The notes beneath the pieces were generated by a model, which searched no databases, had not been told where the DNA came from, and was given only the letters and a program-made list of their open reading frames with translations. From Bacteroidales bacterium UBA4893 (GTDB lineage Bacteria; Bacteroidota; Bacteroidia; Bacteroidales; P3), in the NCBI GenBank assembly GCA_002399025.1, contig DHCV01000019.1, forward strand, positions 1-64,000: a stretch of DNA of 64,000 bases. Direction: 5' to 3'. The translations under genes and the position numbers were made by a program. This document shows positions 25,650 through 35,230 of the stretch, in pieces; the stretch's first letter is position 1, and every line of letters begins with the position of its first letter.

Positions 25650-26444
25650 ATGACATTATTTGAAACCATCATCATTGCTATTGTTGAAGGCTTAACGGAA
25701 TTTTTACCCGTAAGTTCAACAGGGCATATGATAATTACTCAAGGCTTTCTCGGAATTAAAAGTGATGAATTTGTAAAATTATTCACAATCTGCATTCAGT
25801 TCGGTGCTATTCTTTCAGTCTTAGTTCTCTATTGGAAACGATTTCTTCAAACCATGAGTTTCTACTATAAATTATTTGTAGCTTTTATTCCTGCAGCCAT
25901 AATTGGATTTCTGGCTGGAGATTTTATTGATTCTTTGCTTGAAAACGTAATTGTTGTTGCAGTCATGCTAATTCTTGGAGGAGTGTTTATGCTCTTTTGC
26001 GATAAGTGGTTTAATAAACCTCAAGAAGACCAAACAATAACTTATAAAAAAGGATTCATCATTGGCTTGTTCCAATGTATTGCAATGATACCTGGGGTTT
26101 CTCGCTCAATGGCAACAATTGTTGGAGGAATGACCCAAAAACTTTCTCGAAAAACTGCTGCAGAATTTTCTTTCTTTCTTGCAGTTCCAACAATGTTGGC
26201 AGCTTCTGGATACAAGCTAATGCAAGCTCTTATTACTCCTGAAGGGAAAGAAATACTAATGAATAATATGACTTCGCTTGTCATTGGTAATATTGTAGCT
26301 TTTATAGTTGCTATGTTGGCAATTAAATTCTTTATTAATTTTCTTACAAAATATGGCTTCAAAGCCTTCGGATATTATAGAATAATTATCGGAGCTCTAA
26401 TACTTGTCTTAATTAGTTTTGGCTTTGACCTTAGTGTTGCATAA
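25650..26444 (+). CDS. uppP: Undecaprenyl-diphosphatase UppP (BacA)
   Basis: 264 aa integral membrane enzyme. It dephosphorylates undecaprenyl pyrophosphate to recycle the lipid carrier for peptidoglycan and O-antigen, and confers bacitracin tolerance. Both catalytic motifs are present: EGLTEFLPVSSTGH (about residues 14-27) and PGVSRSMATIVGG (about 149-161). About eight hydrophobic segments are seen. It starts 15 bp after the DUF3098 gene and 24 bp before truB, so it belongs to the ftsX operon. Confidence 0.95.
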   Translation: MTLFETIIIAIVEGLTEFLPVSSTGHMIITQGFLGIKSDEFVKLFTICIQFGAILSVLVLYWKRFLQTMSFYYKLFVAFIPAAIIGFLAGDFIDSLLENVIVVAVMLILGGVFMLFCDKWFNKPQEDQTITYKKGFIIGLFQCIAMIPGVSRSMATIVGGMTQKLSRKTAAEFSFFLAVPTMLAASGYKLMQALITPEGKEILMNNMTSLVIGNIVAFIVAMLAIKFFINFLTKYGFKAFGYYRIIIGALILVLISFGFDLSVA

Positions 26445-26468
26445 TATTAAACTTAAATTTACATTAAT

Positions 26469-27155
26469 ATGATAGACATTGAAAATGGCTCTGCCATATT
26501 AATTGACAAGCCATATACATGGACATCATTCCAAACTGTAAATAAGGTTAAGCATAAGATTAAACAACATTATGGAAAGAAAATCAAGGTTGGGCATGCT
26601 GGAACTTTAGACCCTTTAGCAACTGGACTTTTAATCGTTTGTGTTGGAAAATTCACCAAAAGAATTGAAGAATTTCAGGACTTAGAAAAGGAATATACTG
26701 GCTCATTTACTTTGGGAGCAACAACTCCAAGCTTTGACCTTGAGCATCCAATAGACCAAACTTTCCCAACGGAGCATATTAGTGAAGAAATGATTTATCA
26801 GGCAGCAAAGGAATTAACAGGAAAGATTGCTCAAGTTCCTCCTTTATTCTCAGCCAAGTGGGTTGATGGAAAAAGAGCCTATAAACTTGCAAGAGAAAAT
26901 AATAAAGAAATTGAATTGAAGCCAAAAGATATTGAAGTTAAAGAGTTTGAGATAACTAAAATTGAGTTTCCGAATATATATTTTAGGATTATTTGTTCAA
27001 AAGGAACCTATATCCGCTCCATTGCAAGAGATTTTGGACTTATTCTTCAAAGTGGAGCCTATCTTTCTTCGCTTTGTCGGACTAAGATTGGAAACTACTC
27101 TATCAATGACGCAATTAAGATAGAGGAAATTGATAAAGAGTTCAATAGAGTGTAA
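26469..27155 (+). CDS. truB: tRNA pseudouridine(55) synthase TruB
   Basis: 228 aa, the short form without a C-terminal PUA domain, usual in Bacteroidota. It isomerises U55 in the T-loop of all elongator tRNAs. The catalytic Asp lies in HAGTLDPLATGLL (about residues 43-55). Other motifs are YEKEYTG-like LEKEYTGSFTLG, QVPPLFSAKWVDGKRAYKLAR and CSKGTYIRSIARDFG. It is the last gene of the ftsX-DUF3098-uppP-truB unit and converges with the ArsF-like gene. No strong terminator is seen in the 99-bp gap. Confidence 0.95.
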   Translation: MIDIENGSAILIDKPYTWTSFQTVNKVKHKIKQHYGKKIKVGHAGTLDPLATGLLIVCVGKFTKRIEEFQDLEKEYTGSFTLGATTPSFDLEHPIDQTFPTEHISEEMIYQAAKELTGKIAQVPPLFSAKWVDGKRAYKLARENNKEIELKPKDIEVKEFEITKIEFPNIYFRIICSKGTYIRSIARDFGLILQSGAYLSSLCRTKIGNYSINDAIKIEEIDKEFNRV

Positions 27156-27254
27156 TATGTAACAAACCTTGATTAACTAAAAATAAACTAAGGTTATTTC
27201 AAAATATCTTTGACTTATTCAAAAATAAGTTATATTAATTAATGTTGAATTTTT

Positions 27255-27659
27255 CTATCTAAAAAATTCATTAATTTTAGATTTTATTATCTTTTTATAT
27301 TTGGCAGGATCTTTTCTTGCATAAGTAAATGCATCGTCTGTTAGGTTTACAAACTCTTGCTTGCCTTTTTTGTTATAAATCAAAAGCAAAGTAGGATTAT
27401 CTATTTCGTATAGATCAACTACCTCACTATTTGCTTTATCCTCATAATCGATACTCAGAAATAGAATATTCCCTTTTTTTATGTCCCTCTTATAGGTTGT
27501 GTTTAATACTGAAGTAAGTCCTTCTTCAATTGCATTGCAGGTAGCACAACGTTCAGTCCTATGAAAATAAAATACTTCTACAAAATCTTTTTTTGCTTCT
27601 TGAGCAAATATACTTAAGCTTAGAAATAAAGCAAGGGTGATTAATGTTAACTTTTTCAT
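27255..27659 (-). CDS. ArsF-like secreted thioredoxin-fold protein
   Basis: 134 aa. Signal peptide about 1-19 (ending SIFAQ). A thioredoxin-like core has a CxxC motif in ERCATCNAIEEG (Cys38 and Cys41) and the cis-Pro region NPTLLLIYNKKGKQEFVNL. The pattern YFHRTERCATCNAIE matches the Bacteroidota proteins listed as nitrophenyl-compound nitroreductase subunit / ArsF family, often found with arsenic or redox genes. It is the last gene of the arsR - TonB receptor - arsF-like minus-strand unit (58-bp gap). Likely a periplasmic or lipid-side redox protein; substrate unknown. Confidence 0.72.
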   Translation of the reverse strand: MKKLTLITLALFLSLSIFAQEAKKDFVEVFYFHRTERCATCNAIEEGLTSVLNTTYKRDIKKGNILFLSIDYEDKANSEVVDLYEIDNPTLLLIYNKKGKQEFVNLTDDAFTYARKDPAKYKKIIKSKINEFFR

Positions 27660-27717
27660 ACTTTTATATTTTAATATTTATTTTTTGCCTTTAGAGTACA
27701 AATATATACTAATCTCA

Positions 27718-29943
27718 TTAAATTTTTATTCTTAATCCAAAATTTAATTGCCTCCCTAAAATTGGAGCATAAATAATTGAAGAGTCAAAGTATTGTCCAA
27801 AAGGATTATTAGAACTTATTATTGGATTCTTCTGAGTGTAATTTAGAATGTTCTCACAACCTATATAAGCTTCAAATTTCTTAAACTTACGAGTAATTTG
27901 AGCATGAAGGATAAAATAATCAGGGCTTATATTCGGAAGTTGATAGATTGCTGGATTCATTGAAGTGTTTGGAAGTGAGGTTGTGCCATGGTATTGAGTT
28001 GTAAAGGAGAATTTCCATCTTTCATATAATGTAGTATAATGTAGAGAAATTAAGCCTTTATGTTTTGCTGTTAGTGGCATCTCTACTAATTTATTGTTAA
28101 TAGTTATTTTAGAATCAGTAAATACATAAGCAACTGTTGTCTCAAAACCCTCAATGGGAGTTATTGACATTTCTGCTTGAAAACTATTCGCATATGATTT
28201 ATCTTTAAGGTTATAAAAATGTGCTTCTTGAGCATTACGTTCCAAATCAATAACAACCCTATTTGTAAAGTCTGTTCTGTGGAAGTCAATTGCAAATGCA
28301 ATACTTCTTTCTCCTTCTAAAAAGAATTTATGAGTATATGAAATGCCATAATTCCAAGCATCTTCTAATTCGAGTTCTTCATCAAAGTATAGTATTCTTG
28401 ATGTGGTTAAAAGACTTATGTTTTCTGGTAAAATATTAGCACTATGCAAACCTCTACCAGCAGAGATTCTGAATGCAGAGTTGTCTAAAGGAGAATATTT
28501 TGCATGAATACGAGGAGTAAATATTGTTTGCTCATAGAAAGTATTATAATCACCTCTTAAACCAGTAACAACTGTCCATTTTTTTCTATCGCTATAAGTA
28601 TACTCAGCATACGCACCCATTACAAGTTCCTTCTTATCTTCGGGTTGTCCAACTATATAGTTTTTATTAGTTAAATTTTCTTTTAACTCATCATAACTTG
28701 AGCCTAAACCAAGACTAATTTTGTTTTTATCATTCCATAAGTCTGAGTTTAGAACCAAAGCAAGATTTCCACTAATTTGAGTTGGATTATAATCTCTTAA
28801 ACCAAACTGTGATTCCAATTGGTGATAAACCATATTCCCATTTACAGCAAAACTCCTGTTCTTTTCTGAATTTAATAAAAACCCCGTATTCTCAAAAATC
28901 TGAATTCTTCTCGAATTCAGTACAGCTCCATAATGGTTGGTAGTCCCATAGTCTCTGACTTTATTAAAACTAGTTTCTCCTCCAATTCTATCTTCATATA
29001 AAACATCTACACCAAATCGACTTTTGATTTTTTCTTTATAGTTGAAAAAATAACGATTTGAACCAATAAGTAAATCAGAAAGTGGGACATCAAGAAAATT
29101 GTCATTATTTCTATCTGTTTTCATAAATATCTTAGCTCCATGAACTAAAACAATAGACTCTAAATACTTATTGATTTTAAATGTTGTATTAGCATTGATT
29201 TCTTGTTTTAAGAAATCATTTGTAAAATACTCAAAATAAAACTTTTCTTTGTTTTCTGGTTTCTTCACATCAATATTAATCTGTCCAGTTATACTTTCAT
29301 AACCCTGTGTAACAGAAGCTGTCCCTTTCGAAATCCCAATTCCTTCCAACCAAGGACCAGGAATATAATTAAGACCGTAGGTTGAAGATAGCATTCTTAT
29401 TGATGGTTGATTCTCAACCAAAATCTGACTATATATTCCAGCTAAACCCAACATCTGAATTTGTTTGGCACCAGTAACTGCATCTGTAAATCCTACATCA
29501 ACAGCTGCATTATTTTCAAAACTTTCAGCTAAGGAACAACATGCTAAACGTTTAATTCCTTCTGATGAAATATATTGATTGAATGTTGCTTGATTATTAT
29601 CAGTAACCGTTCCAGTAAGTTCTCCAACAACATTAATAGTTTCGAGTTCCTTCGATTCTCTTATTAATTCAATCTCTACATATTCAATATTTGTAGGAAT
29701 ATGCTTAACAACCTTTTTGTATCCAATAAAGCTGACTTCAATAAAAATACTATCATTAGAATTAATATTAAGTGAAAACTGCCCATTATTATCAGAAGTT
29801 ATTCCAATACTTGTATTCTTTACTCCAATGTTTGCAAAAGCAATGGCTTTATTAGTTTCTTTGTCAATTACCTTTCCTCTAATCTCTTGTGCTTTGGAAA
29901 TTAGGGGGAGCAATATTATTAGTATGAATAATAATTTCTTCAT
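27718..29943 (-). CDS. TonB-dependent receptor with carboxypeptidase-like N-domain
   Basis: 741 aa outer-membrane transporter. Signal peptide about 1-18, a carboxypeptidase-regulatory-like beta-sandwich (about 19-105, starting EIRGKVIDKETNKAIAFANI), then the plug (about 115-235, with QILVENQPSIRM and GIGISKGTASVTQGYESITG) and a 22-strand barrel ending in GRQLNFGLRIKI. The length is short for a SusC protein and no SusD partner is nearby, so a small ligand such as a metal complex or siderophore is more likely than a glycan. Two adjacent Cys (CCSLAESF, about 134-135) sit in the plug. It follows an ArsR-type regulator by 11 bp and precedes a thioredoxin-like gene. Metal-linked uptake is inferred from these neighbours. 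Confidence 0.88.
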   Translation of the reverse strand: MKKLLFILIILLPLISKAQEIRGKVIDKETNKAIAFANIGVKNTSIGITSDNNGQFSLNINSNDSIFIEVSFIGYKKVVKHIPTNIEYVEIELIRESKELETINVVGELTGTVTDNNQATFNQYISSEGIKRLACCSLAESFENNAAVDVGFTDAVTGAKQIQMLGLAGIYSQILVENQPSIRMLSSTYGLNYIPGPWLEGIGISKGTASVTQGYESITGQINIDVKKPENKEKFYFEYFTNDFLKQEINANTTFKINKYLESIVLVHGAKIFMKTDRNNDNFLDVPLSDLLIGSNRYFFNYKEKIKSRFGVDVLYEDRIGGETSFNKVRDYGTTNHYGAVLNSRRIQIFENTGFLLNSEKNRSFAVNGNMVYHQLESQFGLRDYNPTQISGNLALVLNSDLWNDKNKISLGLGSSYDELKENLTNKNYIVGQPEDKKELVMGAYAEYTYSDRKKWTVVTGLRGDYNTFYEQTIFTPRIHAKYSPLDNSAFRISAGRGLHSANILPENISLLTTSRILYFDEELELEDAWNYGISYTHKFFLEGERSIAFAIDFHRTDFTNRVVIDLERNAQEAHFYNLKDKSYANSFQAEMSITPIEGFETTVAYVFTDSKITINNKLVEMPLTAKHKGLISLHYTTLYERWKFSFTTQYHGTTSLPNTSMNPAIYQLPNISPDYFILHAQITRKFKKFEAYIGCENILNYTQKNPIISSNNPFGQYFDSSIIYAPILGRQLNFGLRIKI

Positions 29944-29954
29944 TTCTTAAATAT

Positions 29955-30284
29955 TTATTTTATACTGCAATTCGGAGCTTCTTTTATTGAAGAAAAGAAT
30001 TTATCAAAATATTTTTTAGCTAATTGCCAGTTTTCCCTATTAATACAGTATTTTACTTTGGGAGTTTCTACTTCTCCTTGTATTAATCCTGCATTTTTCA
30101 ATTCTTTTAAATGTTGTGAAACTGTTGCCTTGGCAATAGGTAGTTCATCATGAATATTTCCAAAATAACAATTCTCTCTCTGAGAAAGAAACAAGAGAAT
30201 TGCTAATCTTGTTGGGTGTCCCATTGCTTTTGCAAAACTGACTAAAGAAACTTGTTCCTGAGAAATTGATAATCTATTTCGCAT
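29955..30284 (-). CDS. ArsR-family winged-helix transcriptional regulator
   Basis: 109 aa from the ATG at 30284. The frame is open to 30320, but those extra 12 residues would come from a non-preferred start inside the promoter region. The core is a typical ArsR/SmtB fold: FAKAMGHPTRLAILLFLSQ, then the recognition helix AKATVSQHLKELKNAGLI and the wing. Cys residues lie in RENCYFGN, VKYCINRE and the C-terminal APNCS, and could ligate metal or metalloid, though the canonical CVC box of ArsR is absent. It is first in a three-gene unit with the TonB receptor and the ArsF-like protein, probably autoregulated, and divergent from yidC with a 128-bp gap. Confidence 0.85.
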   Translation of the reverse strand: MRNRLSISQEQVSLVSFAKAMGHPTRLAILLFLSQRENCYFGNIHDELPIAKATVSQHLKELKNAGLIQGEVETPKVKYCINRENWQLAKKYFDKFFSSIKEAPNCSIK

Positions 30285-30352
30285 AAATATAAACTTTAAT
30301 GTTTGCAAAATAACGAACAATAAATTGTTTAACCAAATATTTTTGAAAAAAA

Positions 30353-30383
30353 ATTACTCAGACAATAATGTTTCTTATCTTTG
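30353..30383 (+). promoter_or_regulatory. Promoter of yidC
   Basis: TTG (30353-30355), 20 bp, TATCTTTG (30376-30383), 30 bases before the ATG at 30413. Confidence 0.65.
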
Positions 30384-30412
30384 CAACTTTAATTTTACAA
30401 AACAAAATTTAA

Positions 30413-32350
30413 ATGTTAGATAGAAATACGATTATTGGATTAGTACTTATTTTTGGAGTATTTATAGGTTATGGTATACTTTCAGCCCCCTCAGAAGAGG
30501 AAAAGGCTGCAATTAAAGCAAAGCAGGATTCCATTGTTAGAGCTCAAGAAAAAATAGCTTTACAAGCAAAAACTATTCAAATACAAGATTCTTTAGCCCA
30601 ACTAAGTAACGATACAACTCAAGCATCGTTAAATCAAGATTCAATCAATCTTTCAATATTTGGCGCATTTGCATCTTGTTCTCAAGGAACTAACAATACT
30701 ATTAAGGTTTCAAATGAATTGTTTGATGTTGATTTTTCTACATTAGGAGCTATTGTAAATCAAGTTACTCTTAAAAATTATACCACCTACGGCAAGAAAC
30801 CTGTAAAACTATTTGATAAGAATGCTTATGGCTTAAATCTTACAGTTGGTCAGAATATTGTTAGAACAGAAAATCTCTATTTTGAGCCAACAATAGATAA
30901 TAAGCCAATAACCAAACCTATTGAAGTAAAAGGAAATGATTCTGTTATAATTGTCTTTAAGGCAAGAGTTCAAGCTGATAGTACAAGAAATTCTTCTTTA
31001 GATTTTCGTTATGTTATTAGAGGTAATGATTATAGAATTGGATACGATGTAGTTTTCAACAACTTGCAAGGAATAGTAACCGATCAGAGTTCAATCGAAA
31101 TGGGATGGAATTCTGATTTAAGAGTTCAAGAAAAAGATGGTAAAGTTGAGGTTAAGAATTCATCTATTTATTATCATTTAAAAGATGAAGTTGATTATTT
31201 GAAAGAAAATGGAAGTGATGATAAAAAAGAAGAAAATGGAATACCTATTAATTGGGTCTCATATAAACAACAATTCTTTTCAACAGCTTTAATTGCTTCA
31301 AATAATCCTTTTACTTCAGCAACTATGCAAACAGTTACTGAAAAACGTCCAGCTAAAGACTCAACATATCTTCGTACAATGCAATCGTTATTAACATTGC
31401 CTTTTGATGGAGAAGTTGTAAAAAATGAAATTAAAATGGACTTCTTCTTTGGTCCAAACAAATATGGAGTAATAAGCGACTACGATATTGATATGGAAGA
31501 AATTATTCCATTGGGATGGGGATTCTTTGCCTTGCAATGGGTAAATCGTTTTGTTATTATTCCTATTTTTGATTTCTTATCTGGATTTGGATGGAATATG
31601 GGTATTGTAATCCTTATTCTAACAATAATGGTTAAGATAGTACTTTTCCCACTTGCTTATAAATCCTATTCATCTTCTGCTAAAATGAGGGTTATTCAAC
31701 CTGAAATTCAGAAAATCAATGAAAAATATCCTAAGCAAGAACAAGCAATGGAAAAGCAAAAAGCTGTTATGGCTCTATATAAGAGAGCAGGAATTAATCC
31801 AATGGCAGGATGTTTGCCTATGATTTTGCAGTTCCCAATACTTGTTGCTATGTTCCGTTTCTTCCCAGCCTCAATTGAGCTACGTCAACAATCTTTCCTA
31901 TGGGCAGATGACTTATCAAGTTACGATTCAATATTAGATTTACCATTTGAAATCCCTTTCTATGGCTCTAATGTTTCTTTATTCTGTTTGTTGATGACAA
32001 TTGCACAAATCTTCTATACAAAAATGACTATGAAACAACAACAAGGAACTACGCAAATGCCTGGAATGAAAGTGATGATGTACATGATGCCTATTTTTAT
32101 GCTATTTATGCTTAATAAATTCTCAGCAGCTCTTAACTACTACTATTTTATTTCATTATGCTTTACCTTCATTCAAGTATGGGTAATTGGAAAAACTATA
32201 AACAGACAAAAAGTGCTAGATACTCTAAAAGCTAATCAAAATAAACCTATCAAAAAATCAAAATGGCAAGAAAGAATGGAAGCTTTAGAGAAACAAAATC
32301 GCTCATTAGTTGAGCAAAGACAAAGGCAACAAAATAAAAGGAAACATTAA
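30413..32350 (+). CDS. yidC: Membrane protein insertase YidC
   Basis: 645 aa, Gram-negative type. N-terminal TM1 (about 5-22), a large periplasmic domain (about 60-355, beta-super-sandwich) and a C-terminal core with the remaining TMs (about 355-615). The core holds the cytoplasmic charged hairpin (KMRVIQPEIQKINEKYPK) and the conserved NPMAGCLPMILQFPIL motif. The C-terminus is basic (KQNRSLVEQRQRQQNKRKH), as in ribosome-binding members. It inserts inner-membrane proteins with or without SecYEG. It has its own promoter and is followed at 36 bp by an nhaD gene. Confidence 0.96.
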   Translation: MLDRNTIIGLVLIFGVFIGYGILSAPSEEEKAAIKAKQDSIVRAQEKIALQAKTIQIQDSLAQLSNDTTQASLNQDSINLSIFGAFASCSQGTNNTIKVSNELFDVDFSTLGAIVNQVTLKNYTTYGKKPVKLFDKNAYGLNLTVGQNIVRTENLYFEPTIDNKPITKPIEVKGNDSVIIVFKARVQADSTRNSSLDFRYVIRGNDYRIGYDVVFNNLQGIVTDQSSIEMGWNSDLRVQEKDGKVEVKNSSIYYHLKDEVDYLKENGSDDKKEENGIPINWVSYKQQFFSTALIASNNPFTSATMQTVTEKRPAKDSTYLRTMQSLLTLPFDGEVVKNEIKMDFFFGPNKYGVISDYDIDMEEIIPLGWGFFALQWVNRFVIIPIFDFLSGFGWNMGIVILILTIMVKIVLFPLAYKSYSSSAKMRVIQPEIQKINEKYPKQEQAMEKQKAVMALYKRAGINPMAGCLPMILQFPILVAMFRFFPASIELRQQSFLWADDLSSYDSILDLPFEIPFYGSNVSLFCLLMTIAQIFYTKMTMKQQQGTTQMPGMKVMMYMMPIFMLFMLNKFSAALNYYYFISLCFTFIQVWVIGKTINRQKVLDTLKANQNKPIKKSKWQERMEALEKQNRSLVEQRQRQQNKRKH

Positions 32351-32386
32351 TAATCAACATATTTATAAACTAAAAAAAGAAAATAA

Positions 32387-33706
32387 ATGAGTGTTTTTTT
32401 TATTCTAATGATTGTTATCTTCATTATTGGATATTGTGCCATAGCATTAGAACATCCAATTAAGATTAACAAATCTGCAACAGCCCTTTTGCTCGCAGTA
32501 ATACTATGGTCAGTTTATGCCTTAATGGGTCCAGGATTTGAACATGAAACAATCCTAGTACATTTGGGAGATACAGCAGAAATTGTCTTCTTCCTTCTGG
32601 GAGCAATGACAATAGTCGAGATTGTTGATCGTCACGAAGGCTTTAGGATTATTACGGACAAAATCCACACTAAAAGCAAAAGAAAATTGCTTTGGATTAT
32701 TGGAATCTTGACTTTCTTTATGTCTGCAGTATTAGATAATATGACAACTGCAATAGTAATTTGCGCATTACTCCGTAAACTAATTGCCGATAAACACGAC
32801 CGTTGGTTTTTCTGTGGTATTGTAATTCTTGCTGCAAACTCAGGTGGAGCATGGAGCCCAATTGGAGATGTAACCACCATTATGCTTTGGATAAAAGGAA
32901 ACATTACTGCATTAGGTATTATTACTGAAACATTTATTCCTTCATTAGTTTCACTTTTGGTTCCTTTAATTGCAATAACATTTATGTTAAAAGGAGATGT
33001 TGAAAGACCTGAAATAAATGATGATAGCGAACTTTCAACCATAAGTTCAAAGCAAAGTCTTTTGATTTTATGTCTTGGAGTAGGAGCCCTACTTTTTGTT
33101 CCTATATTTAAAACCATTACTCACCTCCCTCCATATTTAGGAATATTATTTGGATTAGGAGTGCTTTGGGTAGTAACTGAAATAATGCATGTTTCTAACA
33201 AAGAAAACTATTCAAGGCTTAATGTTTCTGCAATTATCACAAGAGTTGATGTTCCTTCTGTCCTTTTCTTTTTAGGAATTTTAATGGCAGTTGCAAGTTT
33301 GCAAACAGCTGGACATTTAGAAATGCTATCAAAGTCATTAGATAAATTAGGAAATATTTACATTATAGATATAATAATAGGGTTAGCCTCTTCTGTTATT
33401 GATAATGTTCCATTGGTTGCAGCAGCTCTGGGAATGTATCCAGTTGCTGATGCTGCACAAATTGCTGCAAATCCTGAATTGGTGCATTTTGCTCAAGATG
33501 GTGCATTCTGGGAATTCTTAGCGTATTGTGCTGGAACAGGTGGAAGCATACTTATTATTGGATCTGCCGCAGGAGTAGCCGTTATGGGAATGGAGAAAAT
33601 AGACTTTATTTGGTATTTAAAGAAGATTTCTCTTTGGGCACTATTAGGCTATTTTGCTGGTGCAGGTGTATTTGTGCTGATAAGTAAATTTATTTTACAT
33701 ACCTAA
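32387..33706 (+). CDS. nhaD: Na+/H+ antiporter NhaD, copy 1
   Basis: 439 aa, with about 11-12 hydrophobic segments over the whole length. NhaD belongs to the ion-transporter superfamily and exports Na+ (or Li+) in exchange for protons. Conserved blocks include the SAVLDNMTTAIV Asn/Thr-rich half-helix, NSGGAWSPIGDVTTIMLW and the C-terminal YCAGTGGSILIIGSAAGVAVMGMEKIDF. It follows yidC by 36 bp and is separated by a terminator from a close paralogue of equal length. Confidence 0.93.
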   Translation: MSVFFILMIVIFIIGYCAIALEHPIKINKSATALLLAVILWSVYALMGPGFEHETILVHLGDTAEIVFFLLGAMTIVEIVDRHEGFRIITDKIHTKSKRKLLWIIGILTFFMSAVLDNMTTAIVICALLRKLIADKHDRWFFCGIVILAANSGGAWSPIGDVTTIMLWIKGNITALGIITETFIPSLVSLLVPLIAITFMLKGDVERPEINDDSELSTISSKQSLLILCLGVGALLFVPIFKTITHLPPYLGILFGLGVLWVVTEIMHVSNKENYSRLNVSAIITRVDVPSVLFFLGILMAVASLQTAGHLEMLSKSLDKLGNIYIIDIIIGLASSVIDNVPLVAAALGMYPVADAAQIAANPELVHFAQDGAFWEFLAYCAGTGGSILIIGSAAGVAVMGMEKIDFIWYLKKISLWALLGYFAGAGVFVLISKFILHT

Positions 33707-33741
33707 TCAAACTAAAAAATTTATTTTACATGTTTGATTTT

Positions 33742-33792
33742 GTTCAAAGAAGCCCTAACGTTTGAAGCCTTAGAGTTTCTTTGAACAATTTT
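33742..33792 (+). terminator. Terminator between the two nhaD genes
   Basis: GTTCAAAGAA (33742-33751) and TTCTTTGAAC (33777-33786), with an inner CTAA/TTAG pairing, then ATTTTTT. The second copy is therefore probably transcribed from its own promoter. Confidence 0.75.
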
Positions 33793-33830
33793 TTAATATT
33801 AAATGCAACTATTAACTAAAACAAAAAACT

Positions 33831-35150
33831 ATGAGCTATTTTATTTTAATGATTATACTGTTTGTTCTGGGCTATGCTTTCATTGCCTTAGAACATCCAT
33901 TAAAAATTAACAAATCAGCATCTGCTCTTTTATTGGCAGTTGCTCTATGGACTGTATTTTCTCTTTTTGGAGAAGGTTTTGACCATTCAGAAATTATTTC
34001 ACATTTGGGAGAAACAGCAGAAATTGTCTTTTTCCTTTTAGGGGCAATGACAATTGTAGAGATAATTGATTCTCATCAAGGATTTAAGATAATCACTGAA
34101 AAAATCAATACAACAAACAAAAGAAAACTATTATGGATAATTAGTATCCTTACTTTCTTTATGTCTGCTGTTTTAGACAATCTTACAACAGCAATTGTAA
34201 TGTGTGCTTTACTAAGAAAGCTTATTGATGATAAACATGACCGTTGGTTCTTCTGTGGAATGGTTATTCTTGCAGCCAACTCTGGTGGAGCATGGAGTCC
34301 AATAGGAGATGTTACAACCATTATGCTTTGGATAAAAGGAAATATAACTGCAATGAAAATCATTTTAGAAACATTCCTTCCTTCTTTAGTTTCAATGATA
34401 GTTCCTCTAACTATAATCACATTTATCCTAAAAGGAGAAGTTAAAAGACCTGAAGCTATCGCAAAATCAAATCATGATATTCAAATATCAAAAAAACAAA
34501 GTAATCTAATCTTCTTCTTGGGAGTAGGATCTTTGTTGTTTGTTCCAGTATTTAAAACCATAACTCATCTACCTCCATACTTAGGAATATTTTTAGGATT
34601 AGGAGTTTTGTGGGTAGTAACTGAAATAATGCATAAATCTAACGCAAATAATTATTCCAAACTCAATGTTCCAGCAGTTTTATCTAAGATTGATATGTCT
34701 TCAATTCTATTTTTTGTTGGAATATTAATGGCAGTTGCATGCTTGCAAACAGCAGGACACTTAGACCTTCTTTCTAAAACATTAGATAAGATTGGAAATA
34801 TATATGTTATAAACATACTAATTGGAATGATTTCTGCAATTGTTGATAATGTACCCCTTGTTGCAGCAGCAATAGGCATGTATCCAGTAGCAACACCAGA
34901 AATGATTGCAATTAATCCAGAACTTTATCATTTTGCTCAAGATGGAGCCTTTTGGGAATTCTTAGCATATTGTGCAGGAACAGGAGGAAGTCTTTTAATT
35001 ATTGGTTCAGCAGCAGGAGTTGCAGTAATGGGAATGGAAAAGATAGACTTTATATGGTATTTAAAGAAGATTTCACTTTGGGCACTTATAGGCTATTTGG
35101 CAGGTGCAGGAGTATTTATAATTATTAGTAAGTTCATACTTCATACATAA
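33831..35150 (+). CDS. nhaD: Na+/H+ antiporter NhaD, copy 2
   Basis: 439 aa, same length as copy 1 and alignable end to end without obvious gaps. Blocks such as NSGGAWSPIGDVTTIMLWIKGNI and the C-terminal GMEKIDFIWYLKKISLWAL are identical or nearly so. Differences concentrate at surface loops (for example residues 80-100 and 205-220). This is a tandem duplication with purifying selection on both copies. The pair may give expression at different pH or salt, since a terminator separates them (inference). Confidence 0.93.
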   Translation: MSYFILMIILFVLGYAFIALEHPLKINKSASALLLAVALWTVFSLFGEGFDHSEIISHLGETAEIVFFLLGAMTIVEIIDSHQGFKIITEKINTTNKRKLLWIISILTFFMSAVLDNLTTAIVMCALLRKLIDDKHDRWFFCGMVILAANSGGAWSPIGDVTTIMLWIKGNITAMKIILETFLPSLVSMIVPLTIITFILKGEVKRPEAIAKSNHDIQISKKQSNLIFFLGVGSLLFVPVFKTITHLPPYLGIFLGLGVLWVVTEIMHKSNANNYSKLNVPAVLSKIDMSSILFFVGILMAVACLQTAGHLDLLSKTLDKIGNIYVINILIGMISAIVDNVPLVAAAIGMYPVATPEMIAINPELYHFAQDGAFWEFLAYCAGTGGSLLIIGSAAGVAVMGMEKIDFIWYLKKISLWALIGYLAGAGVFIIISKFILHT

Positions 35151-35170
35151 GAAATTTCAAAGATTAGAGA

Positions 35171-35208
35171 ATTGGAGTAAGTTTATCATAGATTTACTCC
35201 AATTTTTG
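35171..35208 (+). terminator. Terminator after nhaD copy 2
   Basis: ATTGGAGTAA (35171-35180) and TTACTCCAAT (35194-35203), followed by TTTTT. Confidence 0.75.
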
Positions 35209-35230
35209 TTTTATCTCATTAGGTTTATTA

